From positions 1 to 25,192 of the forward strand of contig DHIW01000034.1 in NCBI GenBank assembly GCA_002404015.1: a stretch of 25,192 bases of DNA. Reading direction: 5' to 3'. The notes under the pieces were generated by a model. The model did no database searches, was not told where the DNA came from, and was given only the letters and a program-made list of their open reading frames with translations. Within the stretch, counting starts at the first letter, position 1, and every line of letters begins with the position of its first letter. Of the stretch, positions 1 through 5,983 are shown piece after piece. This DNA is from Chloroflexi bacterium UBA4736. Lineage in GTDB: Bacteria > Chloroflexota > Dormibacteria > Dormibacterales > Dormibacteraceae. A program made the position numbers and the translations under genes.

Positions 1-465
1 CACCAGCTCGCGCGACGTGACCGGGCTCCGCGGACATATGTGCTCCCTTGGAGCGGCACATGATCCGGTCCCTGCGCTATGCTGCCGGTGTACGTCGGGG
101 CTCGCGCGAGCAGGGTTGACCGTGAGGTCCGCTCTTGCTTGCCGGGCCTCTTTCTAATTCTTGGGCTCCGGCTAGCGGCGAGTTTACCCTCACCTGGTCG
201 CCAATCTCAACGGTCCGTACGTGGCGTTGCCAAGGTCAGCGGGCCGCCTGCGCTATGCCGCGAAGTTTCTGCGCAGTTCTTACCGCTGTGCGCCACGAAT
301 TGAGTTCGATCGGTGTAGATGTCAAGGTTTTGTAAACGCCGGGTGCAGGCGCTCAGGTGTAGCAGTCGTTGGAATGCCTCTTGACAGACTGCCGACAAGG
401 CTGCCCCACCAACCCATCGCCTAAAGACAGCGGTTTAGTTCCGCGGCGAACTCGAACTAGTACCA
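1..465. other. Region without recognisable gene; possible edge of an integrated element
   Basis: No open frame here looks like a protein: all are short, low in complexity and overlap each other. The base composition is somewhat less GC-rich than the following genes. Small structures are visible: an imperfect hairpin near 38-61 (stem GCTCC/GGAGC at 42-46 and 50-54), a 12-base palindrome GCTCGCGCGAGC at 100-111 whose first ten bases also occur at 6-15, and a 12-base direct repeat CCTGCGCTATGC at 71-82 and 247-258. The stretch ends at a partial tRNA (466-515). It could be the decayed end of a mobile element, or simply non-coding DNA. Confidence 0.35.
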
Positions 466-515
466 CTTCCTTGGTAAGGAAGAGGTCACGCGTTCGAATC
501 GCGTCATGGGCTCCA
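466..515 (+). other. 3' half of tRNA-Thr (GGU anticodon), possible attachment-site remnant
   Basis: The anticodon stem (466-470 with 478-482), the loop with anticodon GGT at 473-475, the variable loop, the T arm (stem 488-492 with 500-504 around TTCGAAT), the 3' acceptor strand CATGGGC (505-511), the discriminator T and an encoded CCA (513-515) are all intact. The 5' half is missing: upstream bases give neither the expected acceptor strand GCCCATG nor a D arm, and GCCCATG is nowhere in 1-465. Site-specific integrases often recombine within the 3' half of tRNA genes, which leaves such a half at one end of the element. A degenerate tRNA pseudogene is the alternative. Confidence 0.7.
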
Positions 516-534
516 CCTCTGCCCTGCTAAGACT

Positions 535-560
535 CCCTCCCCCGTGTCGTGTGGGGAGGG
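535..560. terminator. GC hairpin between tRNA fragment and the 594-854 gene
   Basis: CCCTCCCC (535-542) pairs with GGGGAGGG (553-560) around a 10-base loop. It lies past the tRNA fragment on the plus strand and past the stop of the minus-strand gene. A T-run is lacking on both sides, so an intrinsic terminator is only a guess. Confidence 0.35.
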
Positions 561-593
561 TTGGGAGGGGGTCCCTTTTCGAGCCGGCCAGCC

Positions 594-854
594 TCAGGGG
601 CTGGGAATGGGATACGAGAGGATGACGCGGCCGTCTTGCATGACGTCAACAGTGGCGCCACTCCACGCCAGGATCGCCGGCTCCGGTCCGTAGACGAACT
701 CAAGGGCTCCATCGCGGTCACTGGTGACCATGATGTCGACGGCCGCGCGAGGGTCGAGCAGGACGACGTCGCCCCAGGGTTCGATCCGCAGCTGCATGGC
801 GGACTCGGAGTTGTTGCTGAACTTCAGGCTCTGTCGGAAGAGTCGATTCGCCAC
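594..854 (-). CDS. Small conserved hypothetical protein, 86 aa
   Basis: This is a short acidic soluble protein. Its middle reads like a known type of uncharacterised small bacterial protein, with phrases such as RIEPWGD followed by a proline-containing hydrophobic strand and a later GPEPAILAWSGATVDV; these suggest a small beta-rich fold. No catalytic motif, signal peptide or membrane segment is visible. The start is taken as GTG at 854, because a -10 box TAGCCT (868-863) ends eight bases before it and a TTGCCA (892-887) lies 18 bases further up. TTG at 857 is directly in front and is an alternative. There is no Shine-Dalgarno sequence, so the mRNA is probably leaderless. The function is unknown. 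Confidence 0.65.
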   Translation of the reverse strand: MANRLFRQSLKFSNNSESAMQLRIEPWGDVVLLDPRAAVDIMVTSDRDGALEFVYGPEPAILAWSGATVDVMQDGRVILSYPIPSP

Positions 855-862
855 CAAGGGTC

Positions 863-892
863 AGGCTATGTGGTAACCGACGGCGCTGGCAA
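863..892 (-). promoter_or_regulatory. Promoter of the 594-854 gene
   Basis: On the minus strand, TTGCCA (892-887) is followed after 18 bases by TAGCCT (868-863). The start codon comes 5 (TTG) or 8 (GTG) bases after the -10 box, which is the leaderless arrangement. Confidence 0.5.
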
Positions 893-948
893 GGACACCC
901 CCTCCGAGGCAGCCTCAGACGGTGCCGCCGGCCGAGCCCGCCCACAGG

Positions 949-977
949 TTGTCATCGGCGGGCCGCTGGGCCAAACT
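949..977 (+). promoter_or_regulatory. Possible promoter of the 1035-1418 gene
   Basis: TTGTCA (949-954) and CAAACT (972-977) are 17 bases apart. The leader would be about 50 bases and ends with AGGAGG, so this gene, unlike many neighbours, looks translated from a Shine-Dalgarno site. The -10 box is poor. Confidence 0.3.
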
Positions 978-1034
978 CTAGCGATCCGTCGCACGGGGGC
1001 GACAGCGAAGGCTTGATGACCTGAGGAGGTGCTC

Positions 1035-1418
1035 ATGGCTTCTGACTTCGGAATCTTCATCGGCTGGGGGCAAGTGAAGGCCGGCCGCGAACAGCAGGCG
1101 CTGGAGGTGTTCGCGGAAGCTCAGCAATTCAACGAGCGGTTGAAGCAGCGCGGAGATGTCGAAAGCTACGAAACCGTCCTGCTCGAACTCCACGGAGGCG
1201 ACCTCATCGGCTTCACCCTGATGCGAGGAACGGCGGAGAAGCTGAACCGGCTGCGCTACGAGGACGAGGAGTTCACGCGCCTGATCGCCACGGCCAGCCT
1301 GTACGTCGACAATATGGGAGTTGTCGGAGCTTCGATAGGCGATCGGATCATGCGCCAATTCGGCATTTTTCAAGAGGCGGTCCGATCACTGCAGCCAACA
1401 GCGTCAGCCAAGAACTAG
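1035..1418 (+). CDS. Hypothetical protein, 127 aa, possible dimeric alpha/beta-barrel type
   Basis: This is a soluble protein without membrane segments. The order strand-helix-strand-strand-helix (start GIFIGWGQVKAGRE, then a helix with AEAQQFNERLKQRGD, then ETVLLELHGGDLIGFTLMRG) and the 'GREQQALEVFAEA' start resemble small proteins with an antibiotic-monooxygenase-like or EthD-like ferredoxin fold. I cannot name a family. The start is ATG 1035 because AGGAGG at 1024-1029 is six bases upstream; a GTG at 1029 overlaps that site and is unlikely. The gene ends before a strong hairpin at 1431-1462. Its neighbour downstream is a hydrolase, but the hairpin argues against a simple operon. Confidence 0.75.
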   Translation: MASDFGIFIGWGQVKAGREQQALEVFAEAQQFNERLKQRGDVESYETVLLELHGGDLIGFTLMRGTAEKLNRLRYEDEEFTRLIATASLYVDNMGVVGASIGDRIMRQFGIFQEAVRSLQPTASAKN

Positions 1419-1430
1419 GTAGTTCACTCG

Positions 1431-1470
1431 GCGACGGCGGGAGACGAGTCTCCCGCCGTCGCTATTTCTG
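1431..1470 (+). terminator. Perfect 15-bp inverted repeat with T-rich tail
   Basis: GCGACGGCGGGAGAC (1431-1445) is exactly complementary to 1448-1462 with only GA between, followed by TATTTCT. This is a good intrinsic terminator for the 1035-1418 gene. It ends just eight bases before the Shine-Dalgarno GGAGA of the next gene, so it could also act as an attenuator. Confidence 0.7.
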
Positions 1471-1479
1471 GGAGAAGTC

Positions 1480-2532
1480 ATGGACCTGATTCCCGGCGTT
1501 CGTTCCGAGACGGTCACGACCGACCGTCTCCGCCATCACTACCTCGAGTCCGGTCCGGAGGGTGGCGAACCGGTCCTCCTCATTCACGGGAACCTGGCCA
1601 GCGCCCGGTTCTACGAGCCATTGATGGCCGGCGCGCCGGCTCGCTACCGGATGATCGCGCCCGACAGCCGGGGTTTCGGCGACACGGAGCCCAAGCCAAT
1701 CGACAGCACGCGCGGGCTTCGCGACTGGGCCGACGACGCCCACTCGCTGCTCCGCCACCTCGGCGTCGAGCGGCCGCCCCACGTCGTCGGCTGGTCGACC
1801 GGAGGCGCCGCGATCGCGGTCTACGCCATGGACAGGCCGGTCGCCTCGATGACCTTCATCGACCCCGTCGCGCCCTACGGCTTCGGCGGCGCCAGGGCCG
1901 ACGGGACGCCCTGCTTCCCGGACTGGGCCGGGTCCGGCGGCGGCACCGGCAGCCCCGATTTCACCCAGCGCATCGCGGCCGGGGATCGCACCGACGAGTC
2001 ACCGTTCTCGCCGCGCAACGTATTGAACTCCTCCTACTGGGCGCTGACCCACCGGGAGCCAAAGGAACGCGAGGACATGCTCGTCGGTGAGATCCTGAAA
2101 TCGGTCACCGGCGAGGACGGCTACCCGGGCGACCTGGCGCCGTCCGCGAATTGGCCCGGCATCGCGCCCGGCACGCGGGGGATCCTGAACGCCCTGGCCG
2201 GCAAGTACTGCGACTGGTCCGGCATCGTCGGGATCGACCCCAAGCCATCCGTACTCTGGACCCATGGCACCGCGGACATCGTCATTGCCGACGGGTCGGC
2301 CTGGGAGATGGGGACGCTGGGCAAGATGGGGGTCGTCCCCGGCTGGCCGGGCGAGGAAGTGTTCCCGCCGCAACCCATGGTCTCCCAGATCCGGGCCGTC
2401 CTGGAGCGCTACCGCGACGCGGGGGGCCGGGTCGAGATGGAGATGTTCGAGGGCTCCGGGCACTTTCCGGTGGCAGACGCCGCCGATCGCTGGCGCGAGG
2501 TCTTCCTCGACTTCCTGGCCTCGGTCGGCTGA
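1480..2532 (+). CDS. Alpha/beta-fold hydrolase, 350 aa
   Basis: A cytoplasmic hydrolase of the alpha/beta superfamily. The oxyanion segment LLIHGNLAS (about residues 33-41) is followed by the PDSRGFGDTE loop, the nucleophile elbow GWSTGG with Ser106, Asp266 in WTHGTADIVI as likely acid, and His328 in GSGHFP, so the triad is complete. The cap between residues about 130 and 240 is large and rich in Gly, Pro and Trp; it sets the unknown substrate (ester, epoxide, lactone or haloalkane are all possible). Length is slightly above the usual 260-320. The start ATG 1480 follows GGAGA at 1471-1475. It stands between a terminator and a 120-base gap, so it is probably monocistronic. Confidence 0.88.
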   Translation: MDLIPGVRSETVTTDRLRHHYLESGPEGGEPVLLIHGNLASARFYEPLMAGAPARYRMIAPDSRGFGDTEPKPIDSTRGLRDWADDAHSLLRHLGVERPPHVVGWSTGGAAIAVYAMDRPVASMTFIDPVAPYGFGGARADGTPCFPDWAGSGGGTGSPDFTQRIAAGDRTDESPFSPRNVLNSSYWALTHREPKEREDMLVGEILKSVTGEDGYPGDLAPSANWPGIAPGTRGILNALAGKYCDWSGIVGIDPKPSVLWTHGTADIVIADGSAWEMGTLGKMGVVPGWPGEEVFPPQPMVSQIRAVLERYRDAGGRVEMEMFEGSGHFPVADAADRWREVFLDFLASVG

Positions 2533-2651
2533 CCGCCCGGATATTCCGGGAAAGAGTTCGCGAGGGGTCGATGTCGATTTTGCGGCGCTCCGTTCGATGA
2601 ATGGTTAATGCCGGGCTTGAGCCCCTGCCCCAACCACAAGGAGACAAGACG

Positions 2652-3068
2652 ATGCGATTCATGATCCTGGTCAAGGCGAACAGCGAGTCAGAGGCGGGCG
2701 TGCTCCCCGACGAGAAGATCCTCACCGAGATGGGGAAATACAACGAAGAGCTGGCCAAGGCCGGCGTGTTGCTCGCAGGCGAGGGGCTCCACCCGACTAT
2801 GAAGGGCGCGCGGGTCAGGTTTTCTCAGGGAAAGCGGACCGTTATCGACGGGCCGTTCGCCGAGACCAAGGAGCTGATCGCGGGCTTCTGGCTGTGGGAG
2901 GTCAAGTCGAAGGAAGAGGCCATCGAATGGGTCAAGCGGGCGCCCATGGCGGAGACGGAGATCGAGATTCGCCAGGTCTTCGAGCCGGACGACTTCGGCG
3001 AGGCGTTGACTCCCGAGCTCAGGGAGGCCGAGGGCCGGCTGCGCGCGCAGGCGGCCGGGGAGCGATAG
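2652..3068 (+). CDS. YCII-related (DGPF domain) protein, 138 aa
   Basis: A small soluble protein of the YCII/DGPF family with a ferredoxin-like dimeric fold. Visible marks are the N-terminal strand MRFMILVKANSESE, the EGLHP segment, and the hallmark DGPFAETKELIAGFW with the strand that follows it. Its enzymatic role is not established for the family. The start ATG 2652 is preceded by AAGGAGA (2638-2644). The downstream gene is an ECF42-type sigma factor only 11 bases away if its older GTG start (3080) is used. DGPF genes are the standard genomic partners of that sigma group, often thought to be its targets or co-factors, so the two are likely one operon. Confidence 0.92.
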   Translation: MRFMILVKANSESEAGVLPDEKILTEMGKYNEELAKAGVLLAGEGLHPTMKGARVRFSQGKRTVIDGPFAETKELIAGFWLWEVKSKEEAIEWVKRAPMAETEIEIRQVFEPDDFGEALTPELREAEGRLRAQAAGER

Positions 3069-3079
3069 GCCGGCCTTTG

Positions 3080-3190
3080 GTGACAAACGAAGGTTCGCAC
3101 CCGACGACTGCGACGGACTTACGAACGCTTCGAACGATCGAGGCGGTCTGAAGGATCGAGTCTCCCCGGCTCATCGCGGGTCTCGCGCGG
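3080..3190 (+). pseudogene. Former N-terminus of the ECF sigma gene, interrupted by TGA at 3149-3151
   Basis: In the same frame as the sigma factor, a frame open from GTG 3080 encodes a run ending TIEAV, then TGA (3149-3151), then RIESPRLIAGLARMVRD, joining the sigma ORF at 3191. Relatives of this sigma group read ...IEAVWRIESARLIAGLARMVRD, so TGA stands exactly where TGG (Trp) is expected. The segment codes for most of region 2.1. TGA is an ordinary stop elsewhere in the window (for example 2530-2532 and 7482-7484). It is a nonsense mutation or a base-call error. Confidence 0.75.
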
Positions 3191-4387
3191 ATGGTTCGCG
3201 ATATCGGTCTCGCCGAGGAGCTCGCGCAGGACGCCTTCGTCGCCGCCCTCGAACAGTGGCCGGAGTCAGGCGTCCCGGATCGACCGGGCGCCTGGCTCAT
3301 GGGCACGGCAAAGCATCGAGCGATCGACCTGCTCCGTCGAGGCAAGCGGCTCGAAGGCAAGTACGAGCAGCTGGGTCACGAGCTCGCGGCCGAGCAGGAG
3401 CTGGCCATCCCGGATCTCGATGCCGCGATCGATGATGAGATCGGCGACGACCTTCTCAGCCTCGTGTTCACGGCCTGTCATCCCGTTCTCTCGACCGAGG
3501 CGCGCGTCGCGCTCACGCTCCGCCTGCTCGGAGGTCTCACAACTGAGGAGATCGCTCGCGCCTTCCTCGTTCCGGTGCCGACCATCGCCCAGCGAATCGT
3601 CCGGGCCAAGCGGACACTCACCGAGGCGCGCGTCCCCTTCGAGGTCCCCAGTGGGGCGGAGCTCGGCGCCCGCCTTTCGTCGGTGCTCGAGGTCGTCTAC
3701 CTCATCTTCAACGAGGGCTATTCGGCGACCGCCGGCGACGATTGGTTGCGACCAGCGCTCTGCGAGGATGCGCTCCGGCTCGGCCGCATCCTTGCCGAGC
3801 TCGCCCCAGCGCAGCCGGAGGTCCATGGCCTCGTCGCGTTGATGGAGATCCAGGCGTCGCGCTCGCACGCGCGAGTCGGCCCTTCGGGCGAGCCCATCTT
3901 GCTGCTCGAACAGGACCGCTCGCGCTGGGATCAGCTCCTGATCCGTCGCGGGCTGGCGGCGCTCCAGCGGGCCGAGGAGCTGGGCGGCGCCCTCGGCCCG
4001 TACGCCTTGCAGGCCGCGATCGCCGCTTGCCACGCGCGAGCGCGCATGCCGCAGGACACGGACTGGGCGCGCATCGCGGCGCTCTACGACGCGCTCGCCC
4101 ACCTGGCCCCGTCGCCCGTCGTGGACCTGAACCGGGCGGTCGCCAACGGGATGGCCTTCGGCCCGGCCGCCGGCCTCGAGCTCGTTGAAGCCCTGATGCA
4201 CGAGCCCTCGCTCGAGGGCTACCACCTCCTGCCGAGCGTGCGCGGCGACTTCCTCGCCAAGCTCGGCCGCCCCCGCGAGGCTGGAGTGGAGTTCAAGCGC
4301 GCGGCGTCGCTCACGCGAAACGCGCGCGAGCGAAAGCTGCTCCTCGAGCGCGCCGCCGCCTGCGCACGCGAAACCAACCTCGGGTAG
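3191..4387 (+). CDS. RNA polymerase sigma factor, ECF42-like with C-terminal TPR-like extension; probably N-terminally truncated
   Basis: An extracytoplasmic-function sigma factor that would direct RNA polymerase to alternative promoters. Residues 1-50 carry sigma region 2.2-2.4 (GLAEELAQDAF, PGAWLMGTAKHRAID); about 105-155 is region 4 with LTTEEIARAFLVPVPTIAQRIVRAKR. A long helical extension follows to residue 398 (NEGYSATAGDDW, EVHGLVALMEIQASR, DTDWARIAALYDAL, SPVVDLNRAV), typical of group ECF42, where the extension replaces an anti-sigma factor. ATG 3191 is the first start codon after an in-frame TGA at 3149-3151. Homology clearly continues upstream of this ATG and past the TGA, so a protein starting here lacks most of region 2.1 and may be inactive. 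The partner gene upstream is the DGPF protein. Confidence 0.85.
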   Translation: MVRDIGLAEELAQDAFVAALEQWPESGVPDRPGAWLMGTAKHRAIDLLRRGKRLEGKYEQLGHELAAEQELAIPDLDAAIDDEIGDDLLSLVFTACHPVLSTEARVALTLRLLGGLTTEEIARAFLVPVPTIAQRIVRAKRTLTEARVPFEVPSGAELGARLSSVLEVVYLIFNEGYSATAGDDWLRPALCEDALRLGRILAELAPAQPEVHGLVALMEIQASRSHARVGPSGEPILLLEQDRSRWDQLLIRRGLAALQRAEELGGALGPYALQAAIAACHARARMPQDTDWARIAALYDALAHLAPSPVVDLNRAVANGMAFGPAAGLELVEALMHEPSLEGYHLLPSVRGDFLAKLGRPREAGVEFKRAASLTRNARERKLLLERAAACARETNLG

Positions 4388-4414
4388 CTCCGAGACGCAG
4401 GGGCCGGCGGCCTC

Positions 4415-4804
4415 TCAGCGAATCGTGAGCTGGGGTTGGAAGAGAGCGCCCAGAAGGAGGCGCGCGGTCATCGGGCTGGTGGCCAGCGGCACGCCGTACA
4501 AGTTGCACGCCGCCAGCAGGGCGCGGGCCTCAGGTTCGCGGGGATGCCGGTCCAGCAGATCGACAAGGAAGATCACGGCGTCCACCTCTCCCATGACGAC
4601 CCGGGCCCCAACCTGGGCGTAGGCCCCGGTGGGCCCCGACCTCACGCACTCGATCCGCATCCCGGTCTCGGCGATCAAGAGGCGCCCCGTCGTCTCCGTC
4701 GCCAGCAGCGAGCAGCGGCGCAGCAAATCGGTGTGGCGGAGGGCGAACGCGAGAATCTCAGGGTTCTTGCCCTCGTGCGCGATGAGGGCCAGGCAGGGTT
4801 CCAT
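4415..4804 (-). CDS. Methylglyoxal synthase-like protein, 129 aa, catalytic residues altered
   Basis: The whole protein aligns without gaps to methylglyoxal synthase (MgsA), which converts dihydroxyacetone phosphate to methylglyoxal and phosphate. Kept are ALIAHE (His19 of E. coli), the phosphate-loop-like ATETTG, SGPTG, the Asp of IFLVDLL (E. coli Asp91) and PLATSPMTA. Changed, by my alignment from memory, are the catalytic base Asp71 (GGDQQVG becomes GAYAQVG, Tyr), His98 to Arg, Asp101 to Glu (PHDPD becomes PREPE), Lys23 to Asn and Gly46 to Glu. It may therefore bind a phosphorylated ligand without MgsA activity. ATG 4804 follows a -10 box TAGGCT (4818-4813) by eight bases, with a phased CTTAACC array upstream (4856-4824). 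It is divergent from phoR and convergent with the sigma gene. Confidence 0.82.
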   Translation of the reverse strand: MEPCLALIAHEGKNPEILAFALRHTDLLRRCSLLATETTGRLLIAETGMRIECVRSGPTGAYAQVGARVVMGEVDAVIFLVDLLDRHPREPEARALLAACNLYGVPLATSPMTARLLLGALFQPQLTIR

Positions 4805-4812
4805 CCCGGCTC

Positions 4813-4856
4813 AGCCTAGGGAAGCCCGGTTAAGGCCCCAGGTCTGCCCGGTTAAG
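4813..4856 (-). promoter_or_regulatory. Putative Pho box and leaderless promoter of the methylglyoxal synthase-like gene
   Basis: Read on the minus strand: CTTAACCGGGC (4856-4846), an 11-base unit AGACCTGGGGC (4845-4835), CTTAACCGGGC again (4834-4824), five bases, the -10 box TAGGCT (4818-4813), eight bases, then ATG 4804. Eleven-base phasing next to a -10 box with no -35 box is the layout of PhoB-activated promoters. The same layout precedes pstB. Confidence 0.7.
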
Positions 4857-4902
4857 AATCAGAAGCGGGGCCGGCGCCCGCGGCTGGCCGAGCCCGCCAA
4901 CC

Positions 4903-4908
4903 TATACT
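4903..4908 (+). promoter_or_regulatory. -10 box of phoR
   Basis: TATACT ends six bases before GTG 4915, which places the transcription start at or next to the start codon. No -35 box is clear. The CTTAACC repeats lie 46 bases or more upstream and point the other way. Confidence 0.55.
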
Positions 4909-4914
4909 CGCGCC

Positions 4915-5937
4915 GTGATCTGGGCGCGCTGGCGCCAGCTGAAGGCTCCCGACCAGGAGCCGCGGCGGGACCTGCCTTTCGAGGACCTCATCGAAGAGGC
5001 GCCCATCATGGCGATGCTTCTCGACCGCGATCTGCGCGTGCTGGCGGCCAACGCCCTGGCCCGCGACTTCTTCGCGATCGATCCCGCCCGGCTGCCGGCA
5101 CCTCTCGTCGAGGCGACCCGGGAGGCCAACCTCGACACCGTGCTCAGGGTCGGCCGGCCGGAGGCCGAGATCCGCCTCGCGCACCGCCAGCGCACCGTCC
5201 GGACCCGGACGGTTCCAGGCCCCACGACCGGCTCGACTCTGCTGTTCCTCTCCGACGTGACGGGCCTTCGGCGGCTGGAAACCGTGCGCCAGGAGTTCGT
5301 CTCCAACCTCTCTCACGAGCTGAAGACGCCGATCACGTCGCTCCGGCTGGCTGTCGAGAGCCTCCAGGGCGACGCGCCGGCCGAGGCACGGAAGAAGTTC
5401 GCGAGGCGCGCCCTCCGGGAGGTGGACCACGTCGACGCGATCATCGACAACCTCAGGGAGCTGGCTGAGATCGAGGCCGGCGGCTCGCTCCTCTCGCGCT
5501 CGACCTTCGAGGTGGCCGGCCTGGTCGCCGAGGTGGCGGCGCGGCTCCACCTGGGCGACCGCCTCCTGGTGACAGTCCCGGATGGGCTCACGGTCACTGC
5601 CGACCGGGCCAAGCTGGCGCAGGCGCTCGGCAACCTCCTGGACAATGCCGACAAGTTCGCCCCGGCGGGCACCCTGATCGAGACCTCGGCGGAGGTCGCC
5701 GGGGGAGAGCTCCTGCTGCGCGTCCGCGACCACGGCCTCGGCATCTCGCCGGAGCACTGGGACCGCGTGTTCGAGCGCTTCTACAAGGTCGACCAAGCCC
5801 GCTCCCGCGACGTTCCCGGCACCGGGCTGGGCCTGGCCATCACGAAGCATCTCGCCCTGGCCCAGAACGGCCGGGTCTGGACCGAGGCCGCCCCCACCGG
5901 CGGCCAGGTTTTCGCGATCGCCATACCCATCTCTTAA
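4915..5937 (+). CDS. phoR: PhoR-type sensor histidine kinase without membrane segments
   Basis: A two-component kinase of the PhoR type, 340 aa, expected to phosphorylate PhoB when phosphate is scarce. A PAS-like domain covers about residues 23-115 (IMAMLLDRDLRVLAANALA, ending in SDVTGLRRLE). The HisKA domain has SHELKTP with His134. The ATPase domain has the N box NLLDNADKF (Asn240, Asn244), the G1 box DHGLGIS and the G2 box GTGLGLAITKHL. There is no hydrophobic segment, so the protein is cytoplasmic and must get its signal through Pst/PhoU, unlike the membrane-bound E. coli PhoR. GTG 4915 is chosen because TATACT at 4903-4908 makes a leaderless mRNA likely. The stop codon lies inside the Pho box of pstB. 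Confidence 0.9.
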   Translation: MIWARWRQLKAPDQEPRRDLPFEDLIEEAPIMAMLLDRDLRVLAANALARDFFAIDPARLPAPLVEATREANLDTVLRVGRPEAEIRLAHRQRTVRTRTVPGPTTGSTLLFLSDVTGLRRLETVRQEFVSNLSHELKTPITSLRLAVESLQGDAPAEARKKFARRALREVDHVDAIIDNLRELAEIEAGGSLLSRSTFEVAGLVAEVAARLHLGDRLLVTVPDGLTVTADRAKLAQALGNLLDNADKFAPAGTLIETSAEVAGGELLLRVRDHGLGISPEHWDRVFERFYKVDQARSRDVPGTGLGLAITKHLALAQNGRVWTEAAPTGGQVFAIAIPIS

Positions 5938-5977
5938 CCGGCCCATAAAGAGCGTTTAACCACTTGCGACCTAGGGT
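5933..5977 (+). promoter_or_regulatory. Putative Pho box and leaderless promoter of pstB-phoU-phoB-pstC-pstA
   Basis: Three consecutive 11-base units: CTTAACCGGCC (5933-5943), CATAAAGAGCG (5944-5954), TTTAACCACTT (5955-5965). After six bases comes the -10 box TAGGGT (5972-5977), then TTG 5984 six bases later. There is no -35 box at the usual place; a bound activator would replace it. The first unit overlaps the phoR stop codon. The layout matches that before the methylglyoxal synthase-like gene. Confidence 0.75.
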
Positions 5978-5983
5978 GAGCAG

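Noticed and set aside
71..258. 12-base direct repeat CCTGCGCTATGC as an element end
   Set aside because: Only two copies, no flanking pattern; it can be chance and is mentioned solely in the region note.
436..515. Complete tRNA-Thr
   Set aside because: No 5' acceptor strand complementary to CATGGGC and no D arm in the needed place.
549..1016. 155-residue plus-strand frame
   Set aside because: It covers the minus-strand hypothetical gene and has no protein-like pattern.
2536..2550. Hairpin CCCGGA-TAT-TCCGGG after the hydrolase as terminator
   Set aside because: No T-run follows (AAAGAG), and the stem is just six pairs; too weak to call.
3149..3151. TGA read as Trp (altered genetic code)
   Set aside because: TGA ends several clear genes here (hydrolase, phoU, pstC, glycosyltransferase), so it is a regular stop.
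4824..4856. Pho box acting on phoR
   Set aside because: The array is oriented and spaced for the minus-strand -10 box TAGGCT; the phoR -10 box is 46 bases away, too far by the layout of the pstB copy.
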